The notes: a model not told the origin generated them from the sequence alone. DNA of 12,725 nucleotides from JAEZVV01 sp036652035 (GCA_036652035.1 JAVVWR010000072.1:1-12725); one strand, 5' to 3'. Shown: positions 6,032-12,725, counted from the stretch's first letter. Made by a program: numbers and translations.

Positions 6032-7117
6032 GACGCCCATCATCGCGCTGGCCGACTGAATCTGATTGCGGCCGGCCTGCTTGGCGCGGTAGAGCGCGAC
6101 ATCGGCCTGACGCACCAGTTCCGCCGGCGCCACCCATGGCATGGGTTGCAGACTGGCAACTCCGATGCTGACGGTCACGATGCCGGTCGCCGAATCCACG
6201 TGGGGCAAGGCGAGTTTCCAGATCTCCCGCTGCACCCTCTGCGCCACCTCAACCGCCTGACTCGCGCTGGCCCCCGGCAGCAGGATCACGAATTCCTCAC
6301 CGCCGTAGCGTGCCGCCATATCGCCCGCCCGCCGCGACGCGGGCCCCAACACTGCGGCGAGCGCCTGCAAACACCGATCCCCGGCCGGGTGACCGTAGCG
6401 GTCGTTGTAGAGCTTGAAGAAATCCACATCGAACAAGATCAGGCCAAGTGCGCTGCCGCCCCGGGCCGCGCGGTTCCACTCCAACTGCAAGGATTGGTCG
6501 AAGTGACGCCGGTTGGCAATGCCGGTCAGGCTGTCGGTATTGCTGATGTGCTCGAGCTTGCGATTGGCGGCTTCGAGTTCGAGCGTGCGGGTCTCGACCA
6601 AGGCCTCGAGCTCCCGGTTGCGGACACTCAGGTTCTGCAGCGGATAAACCTCGCCTTCGCGCGCGCTGCCATAGGCGATCGAAATGCCGCTGTGAACGAT
6701 TTTCCAGATCTCGTTCTCGCGCCGGAAGATCAGCACCAGGCGCGCGGTTTCACTCGCCAGAATGCAATCGGGCAAGGGCAGATGAATGTGGAAGAACGCC
6801 GTCGCCACCACCACATCGTCGGCCAGGTCCTGCAGCGCAAGGTCCAGCATCTCGATACCAATCCGCGATCGGACCTGCGAAAAATCCTGGTGGGTGACGG
6901 TCACCCACTCCTCACGGCGGGTCACCAGATGCTCGGCGCTGCCGGCGATGCCGGTGAAGTTCTCGCTAAAAAGCCCGGTCAGCCGCAAGTCACGCGCCGC
7001 ATACCATTCGATGTACTGATCGAACAAGGCGCGGATCATGGCCACGCGCCCGCCGCCGGCCGCCGGCTGGCTTGTTAATGAATCGCTCAGATCCGCTCCT
7101 GGAGGTTGTTTGTCCAT
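6023..7117 (-). CDS. Diguanylate cyclase with N-terminal NTF2/SnoaL-like domain
   Basis: Predicted soluble enzyme of 364 residues that makes cyclic di-GMP from two GTP. Residues 27-150 resemble an NTF2/SnoaL-like fold (IRALFDQYIEWYAARD, then strands ending in EIWKIVHSGISIAYG) and probably act as the sensory part; the ligand is unknown. Residues 160-192 form a likely coiled-coil linker (RELEALVETRTLELEAANRKLEH). The GGDEF domain spans about 193-355: metal-binding FDVDFFK (229-235), active-site loop GGEEF (272-276) and an intact inhibitory I-site RAGD (263-266), so product feedback is expected. There is no EAL or HD-GYP domain and no transmembrane helix. A stop codon three codons upstream makes 7117 the first possible ATG; M27 (7039) is an alternative. 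It lies opposite and between the ABC permease and the AttH-like gene. Confidence 0.92.
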   Translation of the reverse strand: MDKQPPGADLSDSLTSQPAAGGGRVAMIRALFDQYIEWYAARDLRLTGLFSENFTGIAGSAEHLVTRREEWVTVTHQDFSQVRSRIGIEMLDLALQDLADDVVVATAFFHIHLPLPDCILASETARLVLIFRRENEIWKIVHSGISIAYGSAREGEVYPLQNLSVRNRELEALVETRTLELEAANRKLEHISNTDSLTGIANRRHFDQSLQLEWNRAARGGSALGLILFDVDFFKLYNDRYGHPAGDRCLQALAAVLGPASRRAGDMAARYGGEEFVILLPGASASQAVEVAQRVQREIWKLALPHVDSATGIVTVSIGVASLQPMPWVAPAELVRQADVALYRAKQAGRNQIQSASAMMGVTG

Positions 7118-7229
7118 GATCCGTCAAGCCACCACGGCCTTCGCTGATCTCTCGCAAGTCTCGTGTTCGGCCGCGCCGTGCAACACTCTCGCCCAGTTCC
7201 CCCGCCCTTTCTTGCCGCATGCGTTGCCC
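7118..7229. promoter_or_regulatory. Divergent intergenic region between the cyclase and the AttH-like gene
   Basis: These 112 bp must carry the promoter of the AttH-like gene, or of both genes, since they are divergent. I find no hexamer pair I would defend. A TTGACG on the minus strand (7127-7122) resembles a -35 but has no matching -10 at the right distance. No Shine-Dalgarno is visible before the ATG at 7230. Confidence 0.3.
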
Positions 7230-8303
7230 ATGCTCACCCGCCGCCAGTGGTTGATCGCCGCTCTCGCCGCACCGGCCGCCGGTGCGGCGGCAAGTTATCC
7301 GCCCGTCGTTCCACACGCGCTGGCCTTCCCTCACGACTACGGCGCCCACCCCGATTTCCGCCTCGAGTGGTGGTACCTGACCGGCTGGCTTGAGGGCCAT
7401 CGCGCGGATCCGGCGATCGGCTTTCAGATCACTTTTTTCCGCACCCGCCTGGACCTCTCGCCCAACCCCAGCGCGTTGGCCGCCCATCAGCTGGTGATTG
7501 CCCACGCCGCCATCGCCGATCCGCGCGCCGGCCAGCTTCTGACCGATGAGCGAATCGCGCGCGCCGGCTTGGGCGCTGTCTTCGCCCGCGCGGGCGACAC
7601 CGATCTCGCGCTCGACCGCTGGCGTTTTTCGCGCGACGCCGCCAGCGGCGTCTATCGCGGCGAGATCCCGGCGCGCGACTTCCAGCTTTCGCTCACAGCG
7701 CGCCCGACCCAGCCGGTGCTTCTGCAAGGCCGCGCCGGCTGGTCGCGCAAAGGACCGCTTCCAGCGCAGGCGAGCTACTACTACTCGGAGCCGCAGTTGG
7801 CAGTGATGGCTCAGGTCCGACGCGACGGCCGCAGCGAAAGCCGCCACGGCATCGCCTGGCTCGATCACGAATGGTCGAGCAGCCTGCTCGACCCCCGCGC
7901 TGCCGGCTGGGACTGGATCGGCATGAACCTCGCCGACGGATCGGCGCTCACGGCCTTCCAGATGCGCGCCCAAGCGCCCGGCACCGCGCCGCTATGGTCT
8001 TACGCTGCGCTGCGCGCGCCCGGCGGCGCCGTGCAGACCTTCGCGCCCGAACAGGTGAGCTTCACGCCGACCGCCACCTGGATCTCGCCGCGCACCCGGG
8101 CCACCTGGCCGGTGGCGCAAAGCCTTCGAGTGGGCCGCCGCCGGTTCGAGACTCGTCCGCTGATGCCCGACCAGGAACTCGACTCGCGGCGAACCAGCGG
8201 TGCGGTCTATTGGGAAGGCGCGAGCACCCTGCTCGAAGCCGGCCAGCCGGTCGGCCGGGGGTATCTCGAAATGACGGGGTATGTAGCACCGATCCAGCTC
8301 TGA
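7230..8303 (+). CDS. AttH/CrtC-like (lipocalin-like) exported protein with Tat-type signal
   Basis: A 357-residue protein of the family that groups AttH with carotenoid 1,2-hydratase/hydroxyneurosporene synthase CrtC. Hallmarks are FPHDYGAHPDFRLEWWYLTGWL (33-54), SYYYSEPQL (182-190), WLDHEWSS (210-217), DWIGMNL (228-234) and the C-terminal GRGYLEMTGY (342-351). The N-terminus MLTRRQWLIAALAAPAAGAAA has twin arginines, a hydrophobic stretch and small residues before the expected cleavage site, so Tat export to the periplasm is likely. An earlier in-frame ATG (7116) would bury this signal inside the protein, so 7230 is the start. No carotenoid genes are nearby; the ABC ATPase and FtsX permease at 2759-6013 are the usual partners of AttH. 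It probably handles a lipid or other hydrophobic ligand with that transporter, but the reaction, if any, is unknown. Confidence 0.9.
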   Translation: MLTRRQWLIAALAAPAAGAAASYPPVVPHALAFPHDYGAHPDFRLEWWYLTGWLEGHRADPAIGFQITFFRTRLDLSPNPSALAAHQLVIAHAAIADPRAGQLLTDERIARAGLGAVFARAGDTDLALDRWRFSRDAASGVYRGEIPARDFQLSLTARPTQPVLLQGRAGWSRKGPLPAQASYYYSEPQLAVMAQVRRDGRSESRHGIAWLDHEWSSSLLDPRAAGWDWIGMNLADGSALTAFQMRAQAPGTAPLWSYAALRAPGGAVQTFAPEQVSFTPTATWISPRTRATWPVAQSLRVGRRRFETRPLMPDQELDSRRTSGAVYWEGASTLLEAGQPVGRGYLEMTGYVAPIQL

Positions 8304-8356
8304 TCGCTCCCCGGCACAACACCTTTTTTCGCCTCACGCACCCGCAGCGCCGCTTC

Positions 8357-8362
8357 TAGAAT
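8357..8362 (+). promoter_or_regulatory. Candidate -10 box (TAGAAT) for the cytochrome b561 / antiporter unit
   Basis: TAGAAT lies 54 bp before the ATG at 8417, in the 113-bp gap after the AttH-like gene. No good -35 is seen at standard spacing. It would give a leader of about 48 nt containing the GGGAG Shine-Dalgarno. Weak evidence. Confidence 0.25.
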
Positions 8363-8416
8363 GAAGCGCACCGTGACGGGCCCGCGGTCATGGCAAGCAC
8401 TTCACCGGGAGACCGC

Positions 8417-9022
8417 ATGCGCCTGCTGCGAAAGTTCTGGAACTTCCTCGGTCAATACCAGACGGCCGCGGTCCGATGGCTGCATGCCGCGGTGGTGATC
8501 GGCGTGATCGTGCAATTGCTCAACAGCAACGGCATGGCGTTCAACCGCACCACCGGCGCCGTGCTGGCCACGCCGATCGCCGAGTTCTCGACCTGGCTGC
8601 ACATCGGACTGGGCTTGACGCTGGCGCCGCTCACCCTGGTCTTCATCGCGGTGGCGATCGGCACGCACGGCCTGCGCCATTACTTTCCCTACCTGTGGGG
8701 CGATCTGACGCAGGCCAAGGCCGACCTGGCCGCGTCGCTCCAGCTGCGTCTGGCCGAGCCCCAGCCCGGCGGGCTCGCCAGCATCGTCACCGGCCTGGGT
8801 TTTGGCGCCCTGCTGCTGGCGGTGGGCAGCGGATCGGTCTGGTTCGTGCTGTGGCGCAACGGATCGGCCTTCACCCACAGCGCCAAGGAAGTGCACGAGA
8901 CCCTGGTGGGTCTGATCGAGGTCTATTTCGTCGGCCACGGCAGCATGGCCATGCTGCACTTTCTGTCATGGCTCAAAACCGCTCGCGCCCACCCCGCACC
9001 TGAGCGCCGCAATGAGCGATGA
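8417..9022 (+). CDS. Cytochrome b561-type di-haem membrane protein
   Basis: A 201-residue inner-membrane protein of the bacterial cytochrome b561 / Ni-Fe hydrogenase cytochrome b family, which passes electrons between the quinone pool and a partner. Four hydrophobic helices carry the expected histidines: H23 (RWLH), H62 (TWLHIGLGLT), H160 (KEVHETL) and H174 (FVGHGSMAMLHF, with H181 nearby). The two C-terminal ligands are 14 residues apart on consecutive helices, as expected for the pattern that binds two b haems. The start at 8417 has GGGAG at 8407-8411, 5 nt upstream; an in-frame ATG at 8390 lacks one and would add nine unrelated residues. The stop overlaps the antiporter start by 11 nt, so the two are probably co-translated. 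No cytochrome c or hydrogenase gene is nearby to name its partner. Confidence 0.9.
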   Translation: MRLLRKFWNFLGQYQTAAVRWLHAAVVIGVIVQLLNSNGMAFNRTTGAVLATPIAEFSTWLHIGLGLTLAPLTLVFIAVAIGTHGLRHYFPYLWGDLTQAKADLAASLQLRLAEPQPGGLASIVTGLGFGALLLAVGSGSVWFVLWRNGSAFTHSAKEVHETLVGLIEVYFVGHGSMAMLHFLSWLKTARAHPAPERRNER

Positions 9023-10118
9023 GAAAATCGAAACCATGAAAACGATCAGCGCCATTCCCCCCTGGTCCCTCGCGGCGCCGCTCGCCGGTGGCGTGTTGCT
9101 CGCGCTGGGTGGCCTCGGCCCCGGCGCGCTCAACACCAGCCTGCTGACGCTCGCCCTGGTGGCCTGCGTGCTCGCCGCGGTTCACCACGCCGAAGTGGTC
9201 GCGCACCGCGTGGGCGAGCCGTTCGGCACGCTGGTGCTGGCGATGGCGGTGACGGTGATCGAGGTGGCTCTGATCGTCTCGCTGATGCTCGCCGGCGGCG
9301 AGTCCACCGGCGCACTCGCCCGCGACACCGTGTTCGCGGCGGTGATGATCATCTTGAACGGCATGGTCGGGCTGTGTCTGCTCGCGGGCGGCTCGCGCTT
9401 TCGCGAGCAGAGCTTCGGCATCTATGGCGTCAACGCCGCACTCGCCACACTCGCGGCCATCCTGGTCCTGACCCTGGTGCTGCCCAATTACACGACCAGC
9501 GCCGCCGGCCCGGTTTACAGCTCATCGCAGCTCGCCTTCGTGGCGGTGGTCTCGCTCGTGCTCTACCTGACCTTCGTGCTGGTTCAAGCGGTTCGCCACC
9601 GCGATTACTTTCTGCCCGAGGACTCCGCAGCGGATGAAGAGGTTCACGCCGCGCCCCCGACCGCCATTGCCGCCATGGTGAGCGCGATGCTTCTGCTCGC
9701 CTGCCTCGCCGCGGTGGTGCTGCTGGCCAAGTCGCTCGCCCCCATCATGGAAGCGGCACTCGCCGCCGCGGGCGCTCCCAAAGCGGTGGTCGGGGTGCTG
9801 ATCGCCGCCATCGTCCTGATGCCCGAGGCGCTCGCGGCGCTGCGCGCGGCGCGCGCCAACCGGCTCCAGACCAGCCTCAACCTGGCGCTGGGATCGGCGC
9901 TCGCGAGCATCGGCCTGACCATTCCGGCGGTGGCGATCGTCTCGCTCGCCACCGGCTGGACCCTCACCCTCGGCATCGACGCCAAGTCCACGGTCCTGCT
10001 GCTGCTCTCGCTGATGGTCGCCACGCTCTCGCTCGGCCAGGGCCGCACCACCGTGCTCCAGGGCGCGGTGCATCTGGTGATCTTCGCGGTGTATCTGTTC
10101 ACCACCTTCGTTCCGTAA
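9012..10118 (+). CDS. chaA: ChaA-type calcium (cation)/proton antiporter
   Basis: A 368-residue inner-membrane antiporter of the CaCA superfamily, CAX/ChaA branch, expelling Ca2+ (and in ChaA also Na+/K+) in exchange for protons. The two inverted alpha-repeats are clear: GEPFGTLVLAMAVTVIEVAL (68-87) with E84, and GVLIAAIVLMPEAL (261-274) with E272, followed by NRLQTSLNLALGSALASIGLT (283-303). About eleven hydrophobic segments are split by an acidic cytoplasmic loop (about 196-215, DYFLPEDSAADEEVH). The ATG at 9012 overlaps the cytochrome gene; the ATG at 9036 is an alternative giving 360 residues, and neither has a strong Shine-Dalgarno. The TAA stop lies inside the first unit of a 12-bp repeat; since 12 is a multiple of three and each unit carries TAA in this frame, repeat number does not change the protein. 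Confidence 0.92.
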   Translation: MSDEKIETMKTISAIPPWSLAAPLAGGVLLALGGLGPGALNTSLLTLALVACVLAAVHHAEVVAHRVGEPFGTLVLAMAVTVIEVALIVSLMLAGGESTGALARDTVFAAVMIILNGMVGLCLLAGGSRFREQSFGIYGVNAALATLAAILVLTLVLPNYTTSAAGPVYSSSQLAFVAVVSLVLYLTFVLVQAVRHRDYFLPEDSAADEEVHAAPPTAIAAMVSAMLLLACLAAVVLLAKSLAPIMEAALAAAGAPKAVVGVLIAAIVLMPEALAALRAARANRLQTSLNLALGSALASIGLTIPAVAIVSLATGWTLTLGIDAKSTVLLLLSLMVATLSLGQGRTTVLQGAVHLVIFAVYLFTTFVP

Positions 10119-10269
10119 CTCGTTCCGTAACTCGTTCCNNNNNNNNNNNNNNNNNNNNNNNNNNNNNNNNNNNNNNNNNNNNNNNNNNNNNNNNNNNNNN
10201 NNNNNNNNNNNNNNNNNNNNNNNNNNNNNNNNNNNNNNTCGTTCCGTAACTCGTTCCGTAACTCGTTCC
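10108..10269. repeat. 12-bp tandem repeat (minisatellite) interrupted by an assembly gap
   Basis: The unit TCGTTCCGTAAC is present as two full copies plus TCGTTCC at 10108-10138, then 100 N, then again two full copies plus TCGTTCC at 10239-10269. The 31 bp on each side are identical. True copy number is unknown. The first unit overlaps the last codons and stop of the antiporter gene. Confidence 0.95.
10139..10238. other. Assembly gap, 100 N
   Basis: Exactly 100 undetermined bases, a common default for a gap of unknown size. The flanking repeat explains why assembly broke here. Nothing can be said about content. The two contigs may simply overlap in the repeat. Confidence 0.99.
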
Positions 10270-10284
10270 ATTAGGGCGGCGCGC

Positions 10285-10313
10285 TAGCATCGGGCTCCTT
10301 TCCGGAGCACCCG
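10285..10313 (+). promoter_or_regulatory. Possible promoter and Shine-Dalgarno hairpin before the MAPEG gene
   Basis: TAGCAT at 10285-10290 resembles a -10. GCTCC (10294-10298) can pair with GGAGC (10304-10308) around TTTCC, which would mask the GGAG Shine-Dalgarno (10304-10307) that lies 6 nt before the ATG at 10314. A -35 for this -10 would fall in the last units of the 12-bp repeat. The pairing is seen; the function is inferred. Confidence 0.3.
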
Positions 10314-10715
10314 ATGCACGCCCACCTCCTTCTGCCCGCGCTGGCGACTCTCGCCACCTTGTTCCTGCTGTTTGTCATGGCCGCGATCGTTGGCCGCGCG
10401 CGCGTGCGCTACGGCATTGCGGCACCCGCCACCAGCGGCCACGAGAACTTCGACCGCGCCTACCGGGTGCAGATGAACACGCTGGAGAACGTGGTTCTGT
10501 TCCTGCCCGCGCTGTGGCTCGCCGCCACCTTCTTCCACGCGCAGGTCGCCACCGTGCTCGCCGGGGTGTGGCTGATCGGCCGCGTCTGGTATGCCGCGGC
10601 CTATCTCAAGAATCCGGCCCGCCGCGGCCCGGGCTTTCTGCTCGCCTTTCTGGCCTGGGGTGGCTTGATGCTGATCGCCAGTTGGGGCGTGTTGCGCGCC
10701 CTGCTTTCGGCCTGA
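10314..10715 (+). CDS. MAPEG-family membrane protein
   Basis: A 133-residue protein with four hydrophobic helices (about 5-26, 57-74, 78-97, 107-130), the size and topology of bacterial MAPEG proteins (membrane-associated proteins in eicosanoid and glutathione metabolism). The key signature is RVQMNTLENVVLFLPALWL (51-69), with conserved R51, N55 and E58; the loop GHENFDRAY (42-50) precedes it. The eukaryotic members are glutathione transferases or isomerases; many bacterial members have no known substrate, so glutathione-dependent detoxification is only a possibility. The start is supported by GGAG 6 nt upstream. The ABC exporter begins 7 bp after the stop, so the two are probably one operon. 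Codon use looks like that of the neighbours. Confidence 0.88.
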   Translation: MHAHLLLPALATLATLFLLFVMAAIVGRARVRYGIAAPATSGHENFDRAYRVQMNTLENVVLFLPALWLAATFFHAQVATVLAGVWLIGRVWYAAAYLKNPARRGPGFLLAFLAWGGLMLIASWGVLRALLSA

Positions 10716-10722
10716 GCCTGCC

Positions 10723-12540
10723 ATGAACCCTGCCGCCGGCCCCGCTCTTGCCAAGCGCCGCAAGCTCACGCCACTGCGCAACCTGCTGCCCTATCTGGCG
10801 GCCTACCAGGCGCAGATCGGCCTCGCCCTGCTGTTCCTTCTGCTCGCCGCGGGCGCCACGCTCGCCGCGCCAATGGCGGTGCGGCAGGTGGTTGACGCGG
10901 GCTTTGCCGCGCACCTCGCCGACGGCGCGGCGCGCCTGGCCGCCGTGCGCAGCGAGTTCCTCTGGCTGTTTGCGATCGCGGTGGCGATGGGGCTTTTCAC
11001 CTCGGCGCGATTCTTCATGGTGAGCTGGCTGGGCGAACGGGTCACGACCGATCTGCGCCAGGCCGTGTATTCGCACGTATTGCAGCAAAGTCCGGGGTTT
11101 TTCGAAACGCTCAAGACCGGCGAAGTGCTCTCGCGCCTGACCACCGACACCACGGTGATCCAGAGCGCGGTGGGCTCGAGCGTGTCGATGGGGCTGCGCA
11201 ACCTGGTGCTGCTGGTCGGCGCGCTGGTGATGCTGATCGTCACCAGCCCGCGGCTGGTACTGATGGTGCTGGCGATCGTCGCCCTGGTGGTGGTGCCGGC
11301 GGTTCTGTTTGGCGGCCGGGTGCGCAAGCTCTCACGCGCGAGCCAGGACCGGATCGCCGATTCCTCGGCGATCGCCGCCGAGGTTCTCAACGCGATTCCC
11401 GTGGTGCAGAGCTTCACCGCGCAAGGCGCGGAGACGGCGCGTTTTTCGCGCGCCAACGAACAGGCGTTTGCGGCCTCGGTGCGGCGCACCGGCGCGCGCG
11501 CCACGCTCACCGCCTTTGTCATCATCGGCACCTTTGCCGCACTTCTGGGCGGGATCTACAGCGGCGTGCAGGCCGTGGTCGATGGCCGCATCAGCGCGGG
11601 CGAGCTGTCGCAAAGCGTGCTCTACGTGATGCTGGTCGCCGGCAGCGTGGCCGTGCTCGCCGAGGTGTGGGGCGATCTGCTGCGCGCCTCGGGTGCGACC
11701 GAACGCTTGATGGAGCTGCTCGCCGAACGCTCGACCATCGCCAATCCGGCCGCGCCGCAGACCTTGCCGCGGCCGCAGGGCGGCGTGGCGGTCGAGTTCA
11801 AGGCCGTGAACTTTCGCTACCCGGCCCGGCCGCAGGTCGAGGTGATTCACGAGCTTTCGCTCGCCATGGCGGCCGGCAGCACCGTCGCCCTGGTGGGCCC
11901 CTCGGGCGCGGGCAAGACCACGATCTTCCAGCTGCTGCTGCGCTTCTACGACGCCACGACAGGCTCGATCCGCTTCGATGGCGTGGCGATCGACCAGCTC
12001 CGGCTCGACGATCTGCGCCAGCACATCGCCCTGGTGCCGCAAGAGCCGGTGATCTTCTCGACCGACGCGATGGAAAACATCCGCTACGGCCGCCCCCAAG
12101 CCAGCGACGACGAGGTGCGCACCGCCGCCCGCGCCGCCTACGCCGACGAATTTCTCAGCGCCCTGCCCGAGGGCTACCGCACGTTTCTGGGCGAGCGCGG
12201 CGTGCGGCTGTCGGGCGGACAGCGCCAACGGATCGCGATCGCCCGCGCCATCCTGAAAAACGCGCCGCTGCTCCTGCTCGACGAAGCCACCAGCAGCCTC
12301 GACGCCGAGGCCGAGCGCGTGGTCCAGCAGGCGCTGGAAGCGGCCATGAAAGACCGCACCACGATCGTCATCGCCCATCGCCTCGCCACCGTGCAGCGCG
12401 CCGACCACATCGTGGTGCTCGAACACGGCCGCGTGGTCGAGACCGGAACCCACAGCCAGCTCGTGGCCACCAACGGCCTGTACGCGCGCCTGGCCGCGCT
12501 GCAATTCACCGCCGACCCGGGCACCGCGGCACTCGCCTGA
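10723..12540 (+). CDS. ABC exporter half-transporter (MsbA/ABCB-like, fused membrane and ATPase domains)
   Basis: A 605-residue half-transporter expected to work as a homodimer in the inner membrane, exporting lipids or hydrophobic compounds. The membrane domain (about 20-330) has six helices, with the coupling stretch RVTTDLRQAVYSHVLQQSPGFFE (106-128) typical of exporters. The ATPase domain (about 355-595) is complete: A-loop Y366, Walker A GPSGAGKTT (392-400), Q-loop Q440, LSGGQ (496-500), Walker B LLLLDE (516-521) with E521, and H-loop H552. The ERGVRLSGGQRQRIAIARAIL run is family-standard. The name msbA is not secure, since lipid A flippases and multidrug exporters look alike at this level; the pairing with a MAPEG gene hints at detoxification. 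The start lacks a strong Shine-Dalgarno but sits 7 bp after the MAPEG stop, so coupling is likely. Confidence 0.93.
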   Translation: MNPAAGPALAKRRKLTPLRNLLPYLAAYQAQIGLALLFLLLAAGATLAAPMAVRQVVDAGFAAHLADGAARLAAVRSEFLWLFAIAVAMGLFTSARFFMVSWLGERVTTDLRQAVYSHVLQQSPGFFETLKTGEVLSRLTTDTTVIQSAVGSSVSMGLRNLVLLVGALVMLIVTSPRLVLMVLAIVALVVVPAVLFGGRVRKLSRASQDRIADSSAIAAEVLNAIPVVQSFTAQGAETARFSRANEQAFAASVRRTGARATLTAFVIIGTFAALLGGIYSGVQAVVDGRISAGELSQSVLYVMLVAGSVAVLAEVWGDLLRASGATERLMELLAERSTIANPAAPQTLPRPQGGVAVEFKAVNFRYPARPQVEVIHELSLAMAAGSTVALVGPSGAGKTTIFQLLLRFYDATTGSIRFDGVAIDQLRLDDLRQHIALVPQEPVIFSTDAMENIRYGRPQASDDEVRTAARAAYADEFLSALPEGYRTFLGERGVRLSGGQRQRIAIARAILKNAPLLLLDEATSSLDAEAERVVQQALEAAMKDRTTIVIAHRLATVQRADHIVVLEHGRVVETGTHSQLVATNGLYARLAALQFTADPGTAALA

Positions 12541-12554
12541 AACGCGGGCGATGC

Positions 12555-12567
12555 GCCGATCGTCGGC
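12555..12567. repeat. Small inverted repeat after the ABC exporter
   Basis: GCCGA (12555-12559) pairs with TCGGC (12563-12567) around TCG, 14 bp after the exporter stop. It is a short hairpin with no U-run. Together with the palindrome array that follows, it may protect or end the operon mRNA; it is weak as a terminator on its own. Confidence 0.25.
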
Positions 12568-12570
12568 CGC

Positions 12571-12717
12571 CGCGGGCGCAGCCCGCGCTACAAAATCGTC
12601 TTGCTGGGAGTTGTAAACGCGGGCCGAGCCCGCGCTACAAAAGTGGCCTTGCTGGGAGTCGTAGCGCGGGCTCGGCCCGCGAGACCTCTGGGAGTCGTAG
12701 CGCGGGCTCGGCCCGCG
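12571..12717. repeat. Array of four REP-like palindromes
   Basis: Four 17-bp palindromes of the form CGCGGGC-NNN-GCCCGCG lie at 12571-12587 (centre GCA), 12618-12634 (CGA), 12665-12681 (TCG) and 12701-12717 (TCG). Start-to-start distances are 47, 47 and 36 bp. The first two are followed by CTACAAAA. The intervening stretches are themselves related: 30-nt ones share TTGCTGGGAGT, and the third (19 nt) is a shortened version ending GGGAGTCGTAG. The array continues to, and perhaps beyond, the window edge. It lies directly after the exporter operon and looks like a dispersed palindromic repeat family of this genome, possibly stabilising mRNA 3' ends or acting as a transcription barrier. Confidence 0.88.
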
Positions 12718-12725
12718 GGACCTCA

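Noticed and set aside
7116..7229. A longer start for the AttH-like protein at the ATG at 7116
   Set aside because: It would bury the twin-arginine signal peptide (MLTRRQWLIAALAAP) 38 residues inside the protein; the ATG at 7230 gives the proper exported form.
7230..8303. Carotenoid biosynthesis role (CrtC) for the AttH-like gene
   Set aside because: No other carotenoid gene is present, while the ATPase and FtsX permease typical of AttH neighbourhoods are nearby.
9522..10290. Minus-strand open frames with repeated VTER or NELR peptides through the gap
   Set aside because: They come from translating the 12-bp repeat and run across 100 N, so continuity is unknown; no start signal or family match supports them.
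12571..12717. Short CRISPR-like array (regular repeats with spacers)
   Set aside because: The repeats are 17-bp GC palindromes, the linkers resemble one another instead of being unique, one linker is shorter, and no cas gene is present. A REP-like family fits better.

Overview
The window reads as a GC-rich proteobacterial chromosome segment, most likely a betaproteobacterium. That placement is an inference from family resemblance: the cold-shock protein, the ACT-domain threonine dehydratase of about 400 residues, and the AttH/CrtC-like protein beside an FtsX-type ABC transporter. Nearly all of it is ordinary accessory or housekeeping sequence. I see no tRNA, rRNA, insertion sequence, prophage or true CRISPR array. 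A run of exactly 100 N (10139-10238) marks a scaffold gap inside a 12-bp tandem repeat.

Layout. Bases 1-524 hold an unrecognised open frame entering from the left edge, then the leader of a cold-shock gene (525-734). That gene ends at a strong hairpin terminator that also faces a leftward MGMT-like gene (823-1305). Further right, still leftward, is a threonine dehydratase (1479-2693). It is divergent from an ABC ATPase (2759-3433) and its ten-helix FtsX-type permease (3461-6013). A leftward NTF2-like/GGDEF diguanylate cyclase (6023-7117) meets the permease tail to tail only 9 bp away. It is divergent from a Tat-signal AttH/CrtC-like protein (7230-8303).

Then come a cytochrome b561 gene (8417-9022) overlapping a ChaA-type cation/proton antiporter (9012-10118), the repeat with the gap, and a MAPEG-family membrane protein (10314-10715) followed after 7 bp by an MsbA-like ABC exporter (10723-12540). 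The right edge is an array of four GC-rich palindromes.

How the genes relate. The ATPase, the permease and the AttH-like protein together resemble the AttE-AttF/G-AttH system, here with F and G as one permease and with a cyclic-di-GMP gene standing on the opposite strand between permease and AttH. This is the most system-like feature of the window. Cytochrome b561/ChaA and MAPEG/ABC exporter look like two-gene transcription units. Regulatory structure is visible at several junctions: a structured cold-shock leader, back-to-back -10 boxes between the dehydratase and the ATPase with a probably leaderless ATPase mRNA, and a palindrome holding both stop codons at the permease/cyclase junction.
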